This document shows positions 11,768-23,300 of a stretch of 64,000 nucleotides of DNA, piece after piece. The stretch comes from Melampsora larici-populina 98AG31 (Eukaryota > Basidiomycota > Pucciniomycetes > Pucciniales > Melampsoraceae). The notes below the pieces were generated by a model. It was not told where the DNA came from and made no database searches. It was given only the letters and a program-made list of their open reading frames with translations. The translations under genes and the position numbers were made by a program. Every line of letters starts with the position of its first letter. Position 1 is the first letter of the stretch. The DNA lies in contig NW_006768776.1 in NCBI RefSeq assembly GCF_000204055.1, forward strand, positions 1,085,019 to 1,149,018, written 5' to 3'.

Positions 11768-12869
11768 ATGCGTACCCGACCATTGAAATACGATGTCGGC
11801 ATCAAGGTCCTCGCTGTGCAATACCTCCGCGACGGGAAAACGATTGAACACGTCCGTCGCCTCCTGAAGTCGCCAGTCCACCGCCGCACTATCTCACGAT
11901 GGCACTCATTATATCGACGAACCAAAGCAGTGGTTAACAACCCTGAAGAGTACGCACGTCTTGGAAGAAACACCGCCCTGACCGACGAAGACAGAGATTT
12001 TATTCTGGAGCTTCTCGAGGGGGACCCGGCTCTGTACTTGGACAAATATCGGTACGGCGTTTATTGCCGTACCGGGAAGTGGGTCTCGTTACAAACCTTG
12101 TCAATGGACCTTAAAGATCGACTGAACTTGACGCTCAAGAAGGCTAGGACGGTGCACCCAAATCAAAGTGCGTCCAAGCGAGCTAAGTTTTTGCATGCCG
12201 TGGGAGCGTTAACGCCCAATATGCTTGTATTCTTGGGTACGTCTTTTGTCTGTTTGATTTCCGCTGCGCCAAGCGCATTCTAACTGTGCAACAGATGAGT
12301 GTTTGGTACAGGAACGGTATCTCGGTCGACAGTATGGCCGTGCCAGAAAAGGCATACGGACCAGCCGAATTCCTTGGAGCAGAGGAGGGAAACGATTCTC
12401 CCTCCTCCCGGCTATATTTCGCGGTGGAGTGCTCGCTGTGGATTGCCAAGAAGGCAGCTACCTCCGGGAAGACTTCGAAAGTTATCTCAAACATAGATTG
12501 GTGAGTTTTCTCTCTCTACTTTCACCATCCTGAACTGACTTGGTCCTTATGTAGTTTCCGGTAATGAACCCGTATCCTCAAGCCAACTCAGTGTTGGTGA
12601 TGGACAATGCGCGGATCCACCACGGGGGACGCATTGCCGAGATGGCGGAAGAGCAAGGCATACGGATCTTGTACCTCCCACCGTACTCACCTGATCTGAA
12701 TCCCATCAAAAAGGCCTTCAGTGTCCTTAAATCTTACTTTTGCCAAACTCAACTGCTCAAGCAAGCCGTTGCGGATGAGAAGGAATATGTGATCATTGAT
12801 TCAACTTGGAAGTTGTTTACCGGGGCTCTGATGCATAAGCTATATGCGGTTTGTGGTTATTGGTTGTAG
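11768..12869 (+). CDS. Tc1/IS630-like DDE transposase, third catalytic residue Glu replaced by Lys
   Basis: Exons 11768-12236, 12295-12500 and 12555-12869 join in phase to 329 residues. The N-terminal region (about 1-60) reads as a helix-turn-helix DNA-binding domain (VLAVQYLRDGKTIEHVRRLL, TISRWHSLY). The DDE_3-type core follows. The first Asp (about residue 157, LDECLV) is split by intron 1. The second is in VLVMDNARIHH (D242). The third carboxylate should sit 34 residues later in the LPPYSPDLNPIE motif, but codon 12708-12710 is AAA, giving NPIKKAF (K277). The spacing D-34-X is exactly that of Tc1/IS630 enzymes, so this copy should be unable to catalyse transposition unless supplied in trans. 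There is no stop or frameshift elsewhere. Confidence 0.93.
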
Positions 12870-13513
12870 GGGATGTAGGGAAAGGGAATTTGTCTCAGTC
12901 TTTGATCGATCTCTAAGTTAGGCCGTTTTGAGCAATACATACACGGCTCTTTGACCAATAAAATGTCCCCCAGTCTAAAAACAATCCAAACCCAAGTCCC
13001 TAATTGAGCATTACCAAGTGAGGTCCCAAAAGTTTGACATTTCAAGTCGAACTCCTTGTCCCAAACCAAAAAAAAAAATCAACTCTTTGGCGGACACAAA
13101 CAGCCAAAGAGTTTTTTTGGGTTTTGAAAACAAAAACAAAATGTTCAGGACACTCGGAATGACCCAAACCATGACCCTTGCTACTGGAAAGCAGTCACAT
13201 CCTCACACGGATTGTGACTTTTTCACAGTCGGGTCTCTCTAGGTTCATTACTTAAAGTCGGGTCTCTAGGTGCTTTGGGTTTGAATGGTTTCCAAAGGGA
13301 GGTTTTTCAAAGCCAATCAAGGGGAAATATAGCGCACAGCACAAGTCACAAGGCACAACACATCACATAGTTCAGACATAGAGGTGGGGGGATATAACAT
13401 TTCATGTTCACAACACGTGTTTACGAGTTTACAAAATAGGCTGTAAAGGTTTTTCAGGTAGGACCGGAATAAAACAAAAATAGGAAAAGACTTTCATCAA
13501 TATTGGTGAATCT
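12870..13513. other. Spacer between convergent genes of the transposon
   Basis: This holds the 3' ends of the transposase and passenger genes. The phrase CGGGTCTCT recurs at 13230 and 13259. Otherwise I see nothing coding in it. Confidence 0.5.
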
Positions 13514-16031
13514 TCATTTGGCTGATTTAAGAACCTGGTTGAATTGCGGAATGGCCTTTGAAATATCATCGGCGTGAGCGAAGGGTATCCCCATGCTCCG
13601 GAAGTTGGCAAAGGAATAGGTCTGTTGGTCTAATAGTCGTCCGAAGTCGTTGATGCCTTCTTCGGCGAGGATGTCGCGCGTCTTCTTCATGTCAGGAGTA
13701 ATCCCGGCGAAAGCCAAAAACTCTTCAAAAGGAGGAATGGTGGGAGGTGGTGACAAACGCAGGCGAGCAGGCACAGGGGCCACCTCAGGCATTGACGAGG
13801 TGGCCATGGGGGGTGCACCAAAGGGAACCGTGGGTACTGGGGGAACGAATCCAGCGGGGGCGAACGGCTGACCATAGTAGTTATGGTGAATAACCGCACC
13901 GGTGGCAGGAGATGGTTCTGATCGAGTAGGAGGGATCAAACCTAAGAGTTTGCTCTTCTCCTTCTCGTAGTCTGCCACCGCTACCCACTTGAACTCAGGT
14001 CGCTTGACAGGTGGGTTGACCTCATCGACGCCGGGGACCCCGGCGGCCTATTAGCAGATGCCGCAAGAGTCAGCTATCCGAGGTCCAGGAAGAAGAAATT
14101 CATCAAATAACTGACCCAATCATCTGCCCAAGTTCGAATGCGAGAAGTGTTGAGTAGAATGATTTGACCTGGGTCTCTTGGGTTTGTCACACTTGTGATG
14201 TTCTCCCCTCGCGAGAAATCCTTACTGAAGCGTTTCATCAAAGCTCGCAGGTTGCGTTTGCCATCTTGGAGGATAGCAGACTGCAGATGGCATAATGACA
14301 AAGTCAGTTCGCAGTCTGGAAGGTATCAAAAACATCTTACTTACCCCTGCAGAAGAAGCAGCCACAGACGCTTTACCTTCGGAGTCTTCTGAATCCGAAG
14401 GGGGGGCGTTGCGTTTGCGCTTGTTTTCAATGAAGCAATTGGCGTTTTTGGTGACCTTGGGGTTTTCGTGGATGATTTTAAAGCCCATGGTGGTAGAAGG
14501 AGGTACGAGCTGGGCAGCGTTCATGAAATCGAGATAGGTAAGGGTGTCCTCAACTACAATCTTGGTTGCCTTTTGTTTTCGATTTCCACTAATGAAGCCT
14601 TGAATATCGATCGTCTTGTCAAACCAGGCGTTGGCAAGGGATTCAGAAACCCCAGGCAATTTCTTATCGCAAGCTTGGAAAAGTTTCAATTTGAATGTGA
14701 CAAAGGGGATTTTGGGGTTAAGAATCGTGAGATTGATGGGCACTTTCGTTTGATAATTTTCGTACTTAGGTACGGGTGTTTTGATCTTCGTCTTGATAGC
14801 CCGGGTTTTCCCGGCCGGTTTCTTGCGTTTATTATTGTTAGAGCTTTCCAAATCCAATTCAGGCACTTGCTGTTGCCAGAAGTTGAAGGTGACTTGGAAT
14901 TGGCGAGCAGTAATCGGTTCAAGAGGCTTCAACTCGATAGGACACGTATCGAGGCCAGTATCAGTCAAGGTATCTAGATAAAGAGCAGAGTACGAGGTCA
15001 GTTCCTGGGGTTGCACATGGGTGAGAGAGGGTACAGAACAAGGGGAGCTCCTTACCTAGGTCGTCGTCTAACTGCTCAATTTCATCTTCTCCATCCAAGA
15101 CCATATCTAGCAATGAACGAGGAGGCTTTTCAAAAGACATTGAAGCTTTACTTGGCTTGAGGCTTGCCGGCAGTGAGGTAGAGACGGTGGCAGGTGAAGC
15201 GAAGGGCGTGGCCTGTGACATTCGATCCGTATCCAAAATCAATGGATTGATGTGAGGGTTGACAGAGCCAAGGCAAGAGGATTGAGATCCGCTCGGGGTC
15301 GAGGCAGGGGGACTACGGGCAAAAACCTCGTTCATTGACGGAGTGACCAGGGTGTTTGAACCATCAGCTGTTCTGGACGCCTTTAAGGGGGATGTTGCCA
15401 GCAAATCGCCTCTCGCCAAAGATGGGGGGGTGACAGTGTTAGGCCACATCAAAGAAGTCGTATTAGCGATTCCGGCACTGGGAGACCGTTCGAGGGTGTG
15501 AGCCAATGTCACATTGAACTGATCAATAAAAGGCTGACTCACGTTGGTGTAACAACACTCTGAAGATGGGCAGCTTGATAGCTGCGAGTGCGCATTGCTC
15601 GGCTCATGACATCGAGTCGCTTATCGGCCGGGGACCTAATGAAACGGACAAACATTAAGGACAATCATTAAATCAACCAAAGTTTCACACAGCCAGAGAA
15701 AGGATTGAAAACGCAAAAACAAGGCATCCAGATGAAAAAATACGCACAAGGGTACTTGCGACAGTTTTCTGTTGCCCATAGTGCTCGAAGGGTAAAAATG
15801 AATCAATCGGAATCTCAGGTAAGGTTTATGGTTTCGTTTGGCGAAAAAATGGGTATCAGTGACAGCAGCACTTGAAGGGAACCCCGTGAATTTATGCGAT
15901 TTGGCGAAGCGGTCAACCAGTGGTTGAGGACATCGATCTGGTGAGGTGGCTTCCCGTTTGGTTTGCGGTTGCGTGAATGACTGGTCCACAGAACTAGGCA
16001 ATCGGGTGAGGATTGAATTGTTGAGGTCCAT
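13514..16031 (-). CDS. Intact six-exon passenger gene of the Tc1/IS630-like element, unknown function, C-terminal SAM-like domain
   Basis: The model is complement(13514-14047, 14116-14280, 14345-14973, 15056-15477, 15543-15635, 15748-16031). Every junction uses GT..AG, and the sum of 2127 nt closes in phase to 708 residues with no internal stop. The N-terminal third (about 1-266) is Ser/Pro/Thr-rich and disordered, ending in an acidic patch (DGEDEIEQLDDD). Residues about 267-440 look folded (LEPITARQFQVTFNFWQQQ, then VPINLTILNPKIPFVTFKLK). Two basic clusters (NNNKRKKPAGK and ENKRKRNAPP) look like nuclear localisation signals. The tail (about 645-705) has the rhythm of a SAM domain: FLAFAGITPDM, then ILAEEGINDFGRLL, then FRSMGIPFAHADDISKAI. 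I do not recognise the family. Its placement between the same TIRs as the transposase suggests an accessory DNA-binding or regulatory protein; that role is inferred. Confidence 0.85.
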
Positions 16032-16344
16032 ATCGAGATCTTTGTTAGATGTGGCTTCGAGATGGTGGATGTTGGGTTGAATGAAAATGGGGGGAAAAGG
16101 TCGAGGGGAACCAAAGCTATCCCCTCGTTGGTAGCGCCAGTAAGGGTAGTGGAGGGTAGTGGTATGGAATGGCCAAACAATACCAAATAATCCCGTATGG
16201 CCGGTTCAGAATGACCTCGGATGCAGCCGGATATTTGAAGCCACAGGGTCATACAGCTCTGCTGCGCTGCGCGGCGTGGCTGTATTAGGGGGGGGGGAAC
16301 GAAAAAATTGTGCGCCCATGACATGAATTTCCTGAATAGCTGTA

Positions 16345-16731
16345 CTCATTGGAAATGTAATTCATGAAAACTTACAATATTCAGTATTTGAAAATACTAG
16401 GACAAGTGTGTTGTGGGCGAATCCCTAGGCTAGAAAAGCCCAGGGTTATGAATTACTTGAAAAAGACAAAAGGACCCCCTCTCCGACCCGCCTACAGACG
16501 TACCCATAGAGTGGTGAAGTAGGAGAGGGAAATAATCAATTTGTCAGTTTCTAATAAAGCACAGACCCACAACTCGTAAACTCTTAGGCATAAAGAAGCC
16601 ATTATAAAAAACTTTATACGGCATCAAGAAGCCAAACTAGAAGGCAAAAGCCATTGACCAGAAGATTAAAAAGACTAGGCAAAAGAGCCATTGACCGGTC
16701 TTCAAACTTCAGAAATAAACTCACGAGTTTT
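16345..16731. other. 3' flank of the DIRS-type element
   Basis: This lies between the TA duplication of the Tc1/IS630-like element and the recombinase stop codon. It probably holds the 3' terminal structure of the retroelement. I looked for inverted homology to the 5' flank (25694-26050) and could not establish it by eye. Confidence 0.4.
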
Positions 16732-17763
16732 TTAAGAAAAAGAAACTCTAGATCCAATGTGAGACACATCACCGATTACGTGATTTTGGTTTTCTGGTAA
16801 TCGTAAAGCGACGTGTCCACGGACATAGATTAAAAAGGCCTTGGACGACCAGCGTCCCGCACTCTTGATGTAATCCAAATTGTGACCTGACTGTGCTAAA
16901 GCTGTAGCACCACCGGATCTCAAAGAATGGCCGGAAAATGTCTTGTCGAAATGACTGTGGAAACGAGAAAGAAACCAAGAGCGAGAAGGAACCGAACCAT
17001 TTGAAGTAACGAAAAGTTCAGGTGACGAAATGAAGGATTCGTCCCAAACTCGGAGGTAGGACTTTATAAGACGAATCGGACAGGCGGAAGTATTATGAAA
17101 CCCTTGAATAATAACCGGAGCACCAAGAAAACTAGTATCTCCTTTTGAATATGGTAAGTTGTATTGAATAATTTTTTTGCAATTTGAAAACCGGAGACTC
17201 AAACGTAAGATAACCTTCCGTGCATCAAAGAATTTTGCAGAATCAGGTTTGGTTAGTTCCCCCAGACGGTGAAGACCGCCAAACCCAAACCCCAATAAAG
17301 CTAAAAATAATTTGTCATCATAGGAGGATGATGACTTGGAAACTACAGACTCGATTTGTTCCAGTGTTAGAGGATTTTTCCTATTGACTGGTTTAGATAA
17401 TTTTTTTATACACGTCTTCATAGTATCTTTGACGTCTTGATGGGTCGTCTCGCAAATGATCAACGGAAACTCCAACTTGAAGATGTGCCGAATACCAACT
17501 AAATACAAACGGACCGAACGTGGAGAAATTACTCTACTCATGAAAGAGACAAAATCACACAGGTTACGTTTATTAGGAATAAATGGCTGTTTGAAAAGGA
17601 CACAAAATTTAGCAAAACTCTTGAAGGCAGATTTATATTTTTGTAAAGAAATGGGACTAATGGTAGAACATTGATCCTGATTAGATAATTTCCGTAAATC
17701 GGATAAAGAAATGTTGAAAGAAGGCTTCTTCAGGCTGAGCCTTGACGATTTGGATTTAGCCAT
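16732..17763 (-). CDS. Tyrosine recombinase of the DIRS-type element
   Basis: A 343-residue phage-integrase-fold recombinase. The N-terminal half is a core-binding domain (YKSAFKSFAKFCVLFKQ). The catalytic half shows the conserved Arg in GFGGLHRLGEL, the H-x-x-R box in GHSLRSGGATALAQSG, and the presumptive nucleophile Tyr in FLIYVRGH after AGRWSS. All expected active-site residues are visible, so this frame looks intact. It would integrate the circular cDNA intermediate. Its ATG overlaps the end of the RT frame. Confidence 0.93.
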   Translation of the reverse strand: MAKSKSSRLSLKKPSFNISLSDLRKLSNQDQCSTISPISLQKYKSAFKSFAKFCVLFKQPFIPNKRNLCDFVSFMSRVISPRSVRLYLVGIRHIFKLEFPLIICETTHQDVKDTMKTCIKKLSKPVNRKNPLTLEQIESVVSKSSSSYDDKLFLALLGFGFGGLHRLGELTKPDSAKFFDARKVILRLSLRFSNCKKIIQYNLPYSKGDTSFLGAPVIIQGFHNTSACPIRLIKSYLRVWDESFISSPELFVTSNGSVPSRSWFLSRFHSHFDKTFSGHSLRSGGATALAQSGHNLDYIKSAGRWSSKAFLIYVRGHVALRLPENQNHVIGDVSHIGSRVSFS

Positions 17764-19628
17764 TGACGAAAAGATGGATCTAAAGAAGCTAGATTTGCGA
17801 CTTGACCCCCAGAGGAAAGAGAGGAGTTAATGTGTAAATAAGAAATAGACGTCCCGTTAATCGCATGACAGAGTATATCTGATTTCTCAGGAGTTAATAT
17901 AGTTTTTATCCGAGACAAATTATCAGCTTCTGAATTAAACTCAGCTGAAACATGAGCGACCTTGACATCGACTTTTGCTTCGACAATGCGCATAACACAG
18001 TGACGAAATAACGGCCTAACGATCTTACTCGGTGCATGAGAGTTGAATAGGTCGACAACATTTCGATTATCCGAATGGACGAAAATTCTTTTGGTGCCTT
18101 TTTCAATCCCTAAGTTGATGGCTGAAATGACCCCAAGTAGTTCGGCCCAGAAAATGTTACAAGGAGGTGGTGGCAAAATAAAATATCTTCCAATCCGAGA
18201 AATTGGATCCCAGATGCCGACTCCTGTCATGCAAGCGTTGGTAAAAAACTCTGCGTCTGCTTCCTTCAGACCCCACCTAAGAGATGTCAAAACCAAAATC
18301 CTTGGACTTTGATCGAAAAACTTTATCAGCCACCGCACGTCATCTTGGTTTTCTTTATTAAGAGGAATCTGGAGGAAACGATGAGATTTCGTATTTGACT
18401 TCTCATACAGGCTTTGTAAAGCGTACCGACCCCATGGCATTGACGTGCAAGCCCATGAAGCATGGCCCAGTATCTTTTGCCAGTCGTTTAACAAATGATG
18501 GTGATGTGCGACAAATTTTTGGAGCTTCTCGATGAGGAGACGTTTCTTGTCAGGGTGAAGTTGGATGATCATTCTTTCTGAATCCACGATATGGCCGATT
18601 ATCTCGAGGACAGGTCCGTGAAGTTGTTTTTTCCATACCCAAGGAAACCCGAGAATGTCAAATAGATTCAAAAGCTTCGCTTGAGGTAAAGGAATAAGAT
18701 GACCCTTGAAGTTGACAAAATGTTTGGTTGAACACACACACCAGACGTTGTCCATCATGTTATTCATGAACTTGATGTCAAAGATAAATTCAGCAATCCA
18801 CAACACTAGCGAAAAAACACCACACCAAATGAAGGGAGATGCCGAAGAACCAAAATTTAGATTATGGTCGACACGTTTTTTATTACCTCTGATCTTATAA
18901 ATTTGACGAAGTTGATACTGGAAGTGAAGGGGAATTATCCTAAAGGCTCCTTCAATGTCTGATTTGAATAGTATCACTTCACCCTCTTCTTCCTTCATTT
19001 TTATTAAATAAGGAATAAAAGATTTCAATGAGTCGTAAGCCACAGGAATGCTTGACTTGTTGATAAGATCGTTGGGAGATGGGTGGCCTGCGCTCATATT
19101 AGAGCAAACACGCATTTTATTGGAGTCTTTTTTCGTTACCATTAGAAGCGGGATCACCTTCATCCCTAAAAGTAATGTCGTAAATTCTTCAGAGTATCTA
19201 CCTTTATCAATCTCATCCTGGCATTGCTCTTCCAATAGAGATTGATTGGCCTCGCAAGAAATGTGATTTGGTCCGTCCACTACCTCTGATGACGGAATTG
19301 ATGAGTTTGGCCAGAAGCCTTCTCGCAAACCTTTGAGCGCGGAATTGACGAAAGCTTGGTTTGGATGATCCCTAAGTAATAACTCCAACTTGTCAACTTT
19401 AATAGGGGTTATTATTTTGAACAAATGAGGATATTGTTCTAAAACAAAGGCTGCATCGATATCTTCCGAAAGAGGAGGGGCGTCTCGAAAAGGAGCCGCG
19501 TAAACGCTTGATTCGATGGCCGGCGAATAGCCGGGTGTGTTCACACCGTCCCAAACGTATCCCCTAAGAAACTTCGGTTCGATAAAATCGTCTGAGAAGT
19601 GAGCTAGTGGAGGACTTTGAAAACTCAA
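17730..19628 (-). CDS. Reverse transcriptase/RNase H of the DIRS-type element, catalytic Asp changes
   Basis: A frame of about 632 codons. RT blocks visible are KVIPLLMVTKKD, FKSDIEGAFRIIPLH (first Asp) and HNLNFGSSASPFIW. The position of the YxDD box reads MMDNVWCV, with Asn at codon 18747-18749 in place of the second Asp. The C-terminal RNase H has FFTNACMTGVG (Asn at 18237-18239 where Asp is usual), WAELLGVISA, FVHSDN and HVSAEFNSEADNLSR. Both Asn codons are AAC, one G-to-A step from GAC. Either this copy is catalytically dead or its lineage tolerates Asn there. The first codon of the frame is TTG, so the true start or a splice acceptor is unresolved. Confidence 0.85.
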   Translation of the reverse strand: MSFQSPPLAHFSDDFIEPKFLRGYVWDGVNTPGYSPAIESSVYAAPFRDAPPLSEDIDAAFVLEQYPHLFKIITPIKVDKLELLLRDHPNQAFVNSALKGLREGFWPNSSIPSSEVVDGPNHISCEANQSLLEEQCQDEIDKGRYSEEFTTLLLGMKVIPLLMVTKKDSNKMRVCSNMSAGHPSPNDLINKSSIPVAYDSLKSFIPYLIKMKEEEGEVILFKSDIEGAFRIIPLHFQYQLRQIYKIRGNKKRVDHNLNFGSSASPFIWCGVFSLVLWIAEFIFDIKFMNNMMDNVWCVCSTKHFVNFKGHLIPLPQAKLLNLFDILGFPWVWKKQLHGPVLEIIGHIVDSERMIIQLHPDKKRLLIEKLQKFVAHHHHLLNDWQKILGHASWACTSMPWGRYALQSLYEKSNTKSHRFLQIPLNKENQDDVRWLIKFFDQSPRILVLTSLRWGLKEADAEFFTNACMTGVGIWDPISRIGRYFILPPPPCNIFWAELLGVISAINLGIEKGTKRIFVHSDNRNVVDLFNSHAPSKIVRPLFRHCVMRIVEAKVDVKVAHVSAEFNSEADNLSRIKTILTPEKSDILCHAINGTSISYLHINSSLSSGGQVANLASLDPSFRQWLNPNRQGSA

Positions 19629-19924
19629 ATGTCAGCAATAGAAATACCGACAGTTTTACATAACATAATGAGAGAAACAAAGCAATACCAACCCCTCTAT
19701 AAAGGCATCGCCGTAAACTTTGTCCTTATCATTTCCTTTGCAATTTCTCTCTTGACCCATATCCACCATTTCCTCCTCCGTCGTTCTGAGAAAGACTCAA
19801 ACGTCAGAAACACACAAGAGAGAAAATGATGAACTAGATGAAACCAACCCCTCAGTGTCTATGCTACCACAAGATTCTTGCGGACCGTCTTGATCAGACA
19901 TGGTCACAACCCTTGTGGTCCTGC

Positions 19925-20355
19925 TTACAGCCCTTGACGTTCTGAGGAGGACTTAACTGTCAGACACGAACAAGATTTTTTAGAGAAACTGAAAAGACCA
20001 ACACAGCGATGGATACGGAGACAAGCTGGCTTCCCCAGCTTGCAGTGTCCAAGATTATGCGCGAAGCAGAATTGTTCACGTTCTGGAACAAGATCTGCAT
20101 CTTCCACTTCATACACACCTTTATGTTTATAAGACGACTTATAATAGTTTGGTGAGTGTTGATTTCTTGACAACGAAGGGCGATTTGGAGAAGTATTGCT
20201 CTTCGCATTTTGGTACTGGTTTTGGCGACTACTTGTAGAAAGCCTACTGCTAGAAGCAACCACTGGAGAAGAAGTATCAAACGCTTTCTGCATATACCTT
20301 GTTCTAATAGTGCCGAGACTCTGATGGCCCCAATCAGCAAACGAAATATCTCTTT
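19925..20355 (-). CDS. gag, 3' part (after hAT insertion)
   Basis: About 143 codons downstream of the hAT element, joining in frame to the part at 24583-25693. It starts QRDISFADWGHQSLG and is Ser/Asn/Gln-rich in the middle. It ends with a Cys/His cluster (FCFAHNLGHCKLGKPACLRI), plausibly a nucleic-acid-binding knuckle. The complete protein would be about 513 residues. Confidence 0.75.
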
Positions 20356-20362
20356 GTATGGC

Positions 20363-23300
20363 CAATACCAGAACCACTCCGCATCCAATAGCGGTTGCGG
20401 AGTGGTTGCGCAGCGGTTTTTACCATCACTATAACATGCGCCATATGTAGCGGGGGCTGCGCACCACAGCCCCGGGCCAGTTTTCCCAATAGCGGGTCAA
20501 GCGCAGCGCAACCCAACCGGCCTCGGGTTTTCCACTATATAGCGGCAATACAAGCTGGGTCCAGGGTACCCAGGCTGTACTACTACATACCAGCGCCACT
20601 GAATCTCTTTACCGACCAACCACACCGAACAACTCATTCATTCCTCTCATCAACTAACGACACCACACAACCCTTGGATGTATTGACTTCGAATCTGGCT
20701 GGCTTGTGGTCGAACTTGAAGATAGGTTGTCTTCAAATTCGGCTGAAATGTGGGTCTGCAATTGGTATTTCAAGTTGTGGTACGTCTTTTTCTCAAGTAG
20801 ACATTGAGAAGCTCGTTTGATTCGATCATCAGTGACGCTAATACTTTAATACTTTTATTACAATGCCCATTTCCAAATCATCATCGCAAAGCTCCTCGAC
20901 TCTCCAGGTTCCCAGTAAGTCCAGCTCTAGAACTCTTCGACCTCCTAGCCCAGCTCGCTCCCAGCCTGGATTTGTAGTACCTCCCAAAGACTCTCGAACC
21001 TCTCTCAGTATCACCATTTCAAGTTCAGCGAACTCCGAGGATGATCAGCCAGGTACTCTGAGTCTTGCTCATCGACTTCCATCACCTCGACCCGTCAAAA
21101 AAGTTACCACCAAGAAGAGACTCTCAGTCACCGCTCAAACAAAAGTCAAACCAACTGACAAGGGAAAGGTTTGTTGTTATCTATTTGCCTTTCTTATGTA
21201 TTCAAAGATTTGGCTATTGACTGACAATGGCCTATCATGTCCAGCCTTGATCATCAACCAGCAAACGTGTTAGATCATCATCAGCGAGATCAAAAAGTCC
21301 TTCGCCCCAACCAACCAAGCGAGCAAATATGGATGTAAGTGATCCATATCACATCCGAGCTTCAACAAACTTTGCTGATTTGTCACAAGCAGCCCTTTGA
21401 AGTTCCCAATGATGTTGATTTATCTCAAGATTCTGATATCGAGTTTGTTGGAACTAATGGACCCACTTATAATGAAGCTCGTAGCGCTCGCGTGAACGAA
21501 CTCCTTGAGTTCTTTCACCCTCCTGATGTACGTGTCCATCAACTTCTTGTATAGACATTTAGTTTATTTTTATCTTTTCTTTGTTATGCTAACATGAATG
21601 TTTATTACTCAGGGTCTCAACTATCAGTGTCGTTGGTGCAATAAGATCTTCAAGAATGGTCGTCAATCATACTGGAACTTGTGGGGCCATCGCAATGGCA
21701 GTGCCAATCGCCCTGCTTGCAAGAATCGGCATCGAGCAATTGAATCCGGTCGCAAACTTCCACCTACCTATCATGAACAGAACAAGAAAAGTCAAGATTC
21801 CACTTTAACTTCCTTTGTCACTGGACCTACTTTCACGGTTGAGCTTTTGAACATGATATTGGTATTATGGATCATTCGGCACGCTCTCCCATGGGCTCGA
21901 TTTGAAGACCCAGCCCTCCGTACCGCCTTCTACTCAGTCAATCGTGGTGCTGTTGTTTGATCTTCCACCTGGGCGGCCCAGCAGTCGGTGCAGCTTTTTG
22001 GGGCCTTGCATGACAAGGCGATTAACACATTGAAAGTAAGTTTTACCTGTTTAACTTTTTGATATCCTCAGATTATATATTGATTACTGATTGACTTTTG
22101 ATCTTCATAGGTAAATCAAGGGAAATTCTGCTTGATACATGATGTGTGGACAACTAAAGGGAACCGGTACGCTTTTGTTGGCGCATCGGCCAACTATATC
22201 AACGACTCTTGGCAGTATCAATCCACCCATCTCACACTGAAGATGGTGGGGTGGAGACACTTTGGAGCTCTCCTGGCCAGACCAATTGGCCGTTTTTTGA
22301 TTCGGCATGGTCTTCATAAAAAGATAAGCCTCCTTTTTTTCTCGTTATTTATATTTCTCTTTATTTATCTTTCTGTCCTTTTTTTATTGTCCTCCTTACA
22401 TGGTAGCTCAGACCACCGACAGCGGAGGGAACAATCGCCCAATGGCTACTGAGCTTCAGGCGATGTTTGCAAGCTCTGAAGACGTGGCCAGCTGGGACAG
22501 CTCAACACATCACGTTCGATGTTACGCGCACAAGCTCAATCTGGTTGTCGGGCACGGCCTCAAGGCAATTGGTCAGAATGTAGGTAATGCAAAGCCATCA
22601 ACACCTTACGGATTTGCCCTTCCAATCCCTGGGCTTGAGGTAAACGATGGCGAGGATGCAATTGAGTACAATGAATCGGACTCAGAATCCGAAGATGAAA
22701 TTGGCTTACCTGATGATCCTGATGGTGTGGACGACGAAGATGAACACGAAAATCGACGTCGAGATGTTATCGGTTGTGATAAAGATGATGTAGTAGCTGT
22801 TGCACTTGCTAAGGTCAGTTCTATCCAATAATTGATCAAATCGCTGGATTTGGTTGCTAACTTTGTTATCTCATTAATTTCTTAATTTTGATATAGGTCG
22901 ACTCTGTCTCTGGGCAGATCTCTAGCAGTGCTGCTCGACGTAACGATTTCAAGTCGCGTGCTACTCGCATGGGTTACACCGGCCGAATGCTTAGAAGGCC
23001 TTGCAAAACCCGATGGAACAGCCATTACGAATGTCGTAAGGTAGCTTGTGAGGCCCAGGAGGTACGTAATTTCATTATATCTTCCAATTTCATCTTATCT
23101 TCTGATACAAATATTGTATCATGATTTTGCTTTGTAGGTGATCAATTCCATGATCGCGGCAGATCGCAAGGCATGCTTCTTTAAGGGTATTACAATTTCA
23201 CCCTCCAAATGGCATGCTGTTGAGACAGTTAATAAAGTATTAAAGGTGTGTTTTCTTTATTGTGATTGATTGAGTTCAGGTTACTGACGACCAGTTTTAT

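Larger units (their letters stand above)
11474..16342. mobile_element. Tc1/IS630-like DNA transposon carrying a passenger gene
   Basis: TIRs of about 90 bp begin CAGCTATTCAGGAAATTCAT at 11474 and recur in reverse complement ending at 16342. They differ at only a few positions, including the length of a C run (11521-11531). TA flanks both sides (11472-11473 and 16343-16344), the expected duplication for this superfamily. The 4869-bp element holds a three-exon DDE transposase on + (11768-12869) and a six-exon gene on - (13514-16031), convergent with each other. The near-identical TIRs argue for recent activity. The left end is 6 bp from the right end of the long-TIR element. Confidence 0.93.
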
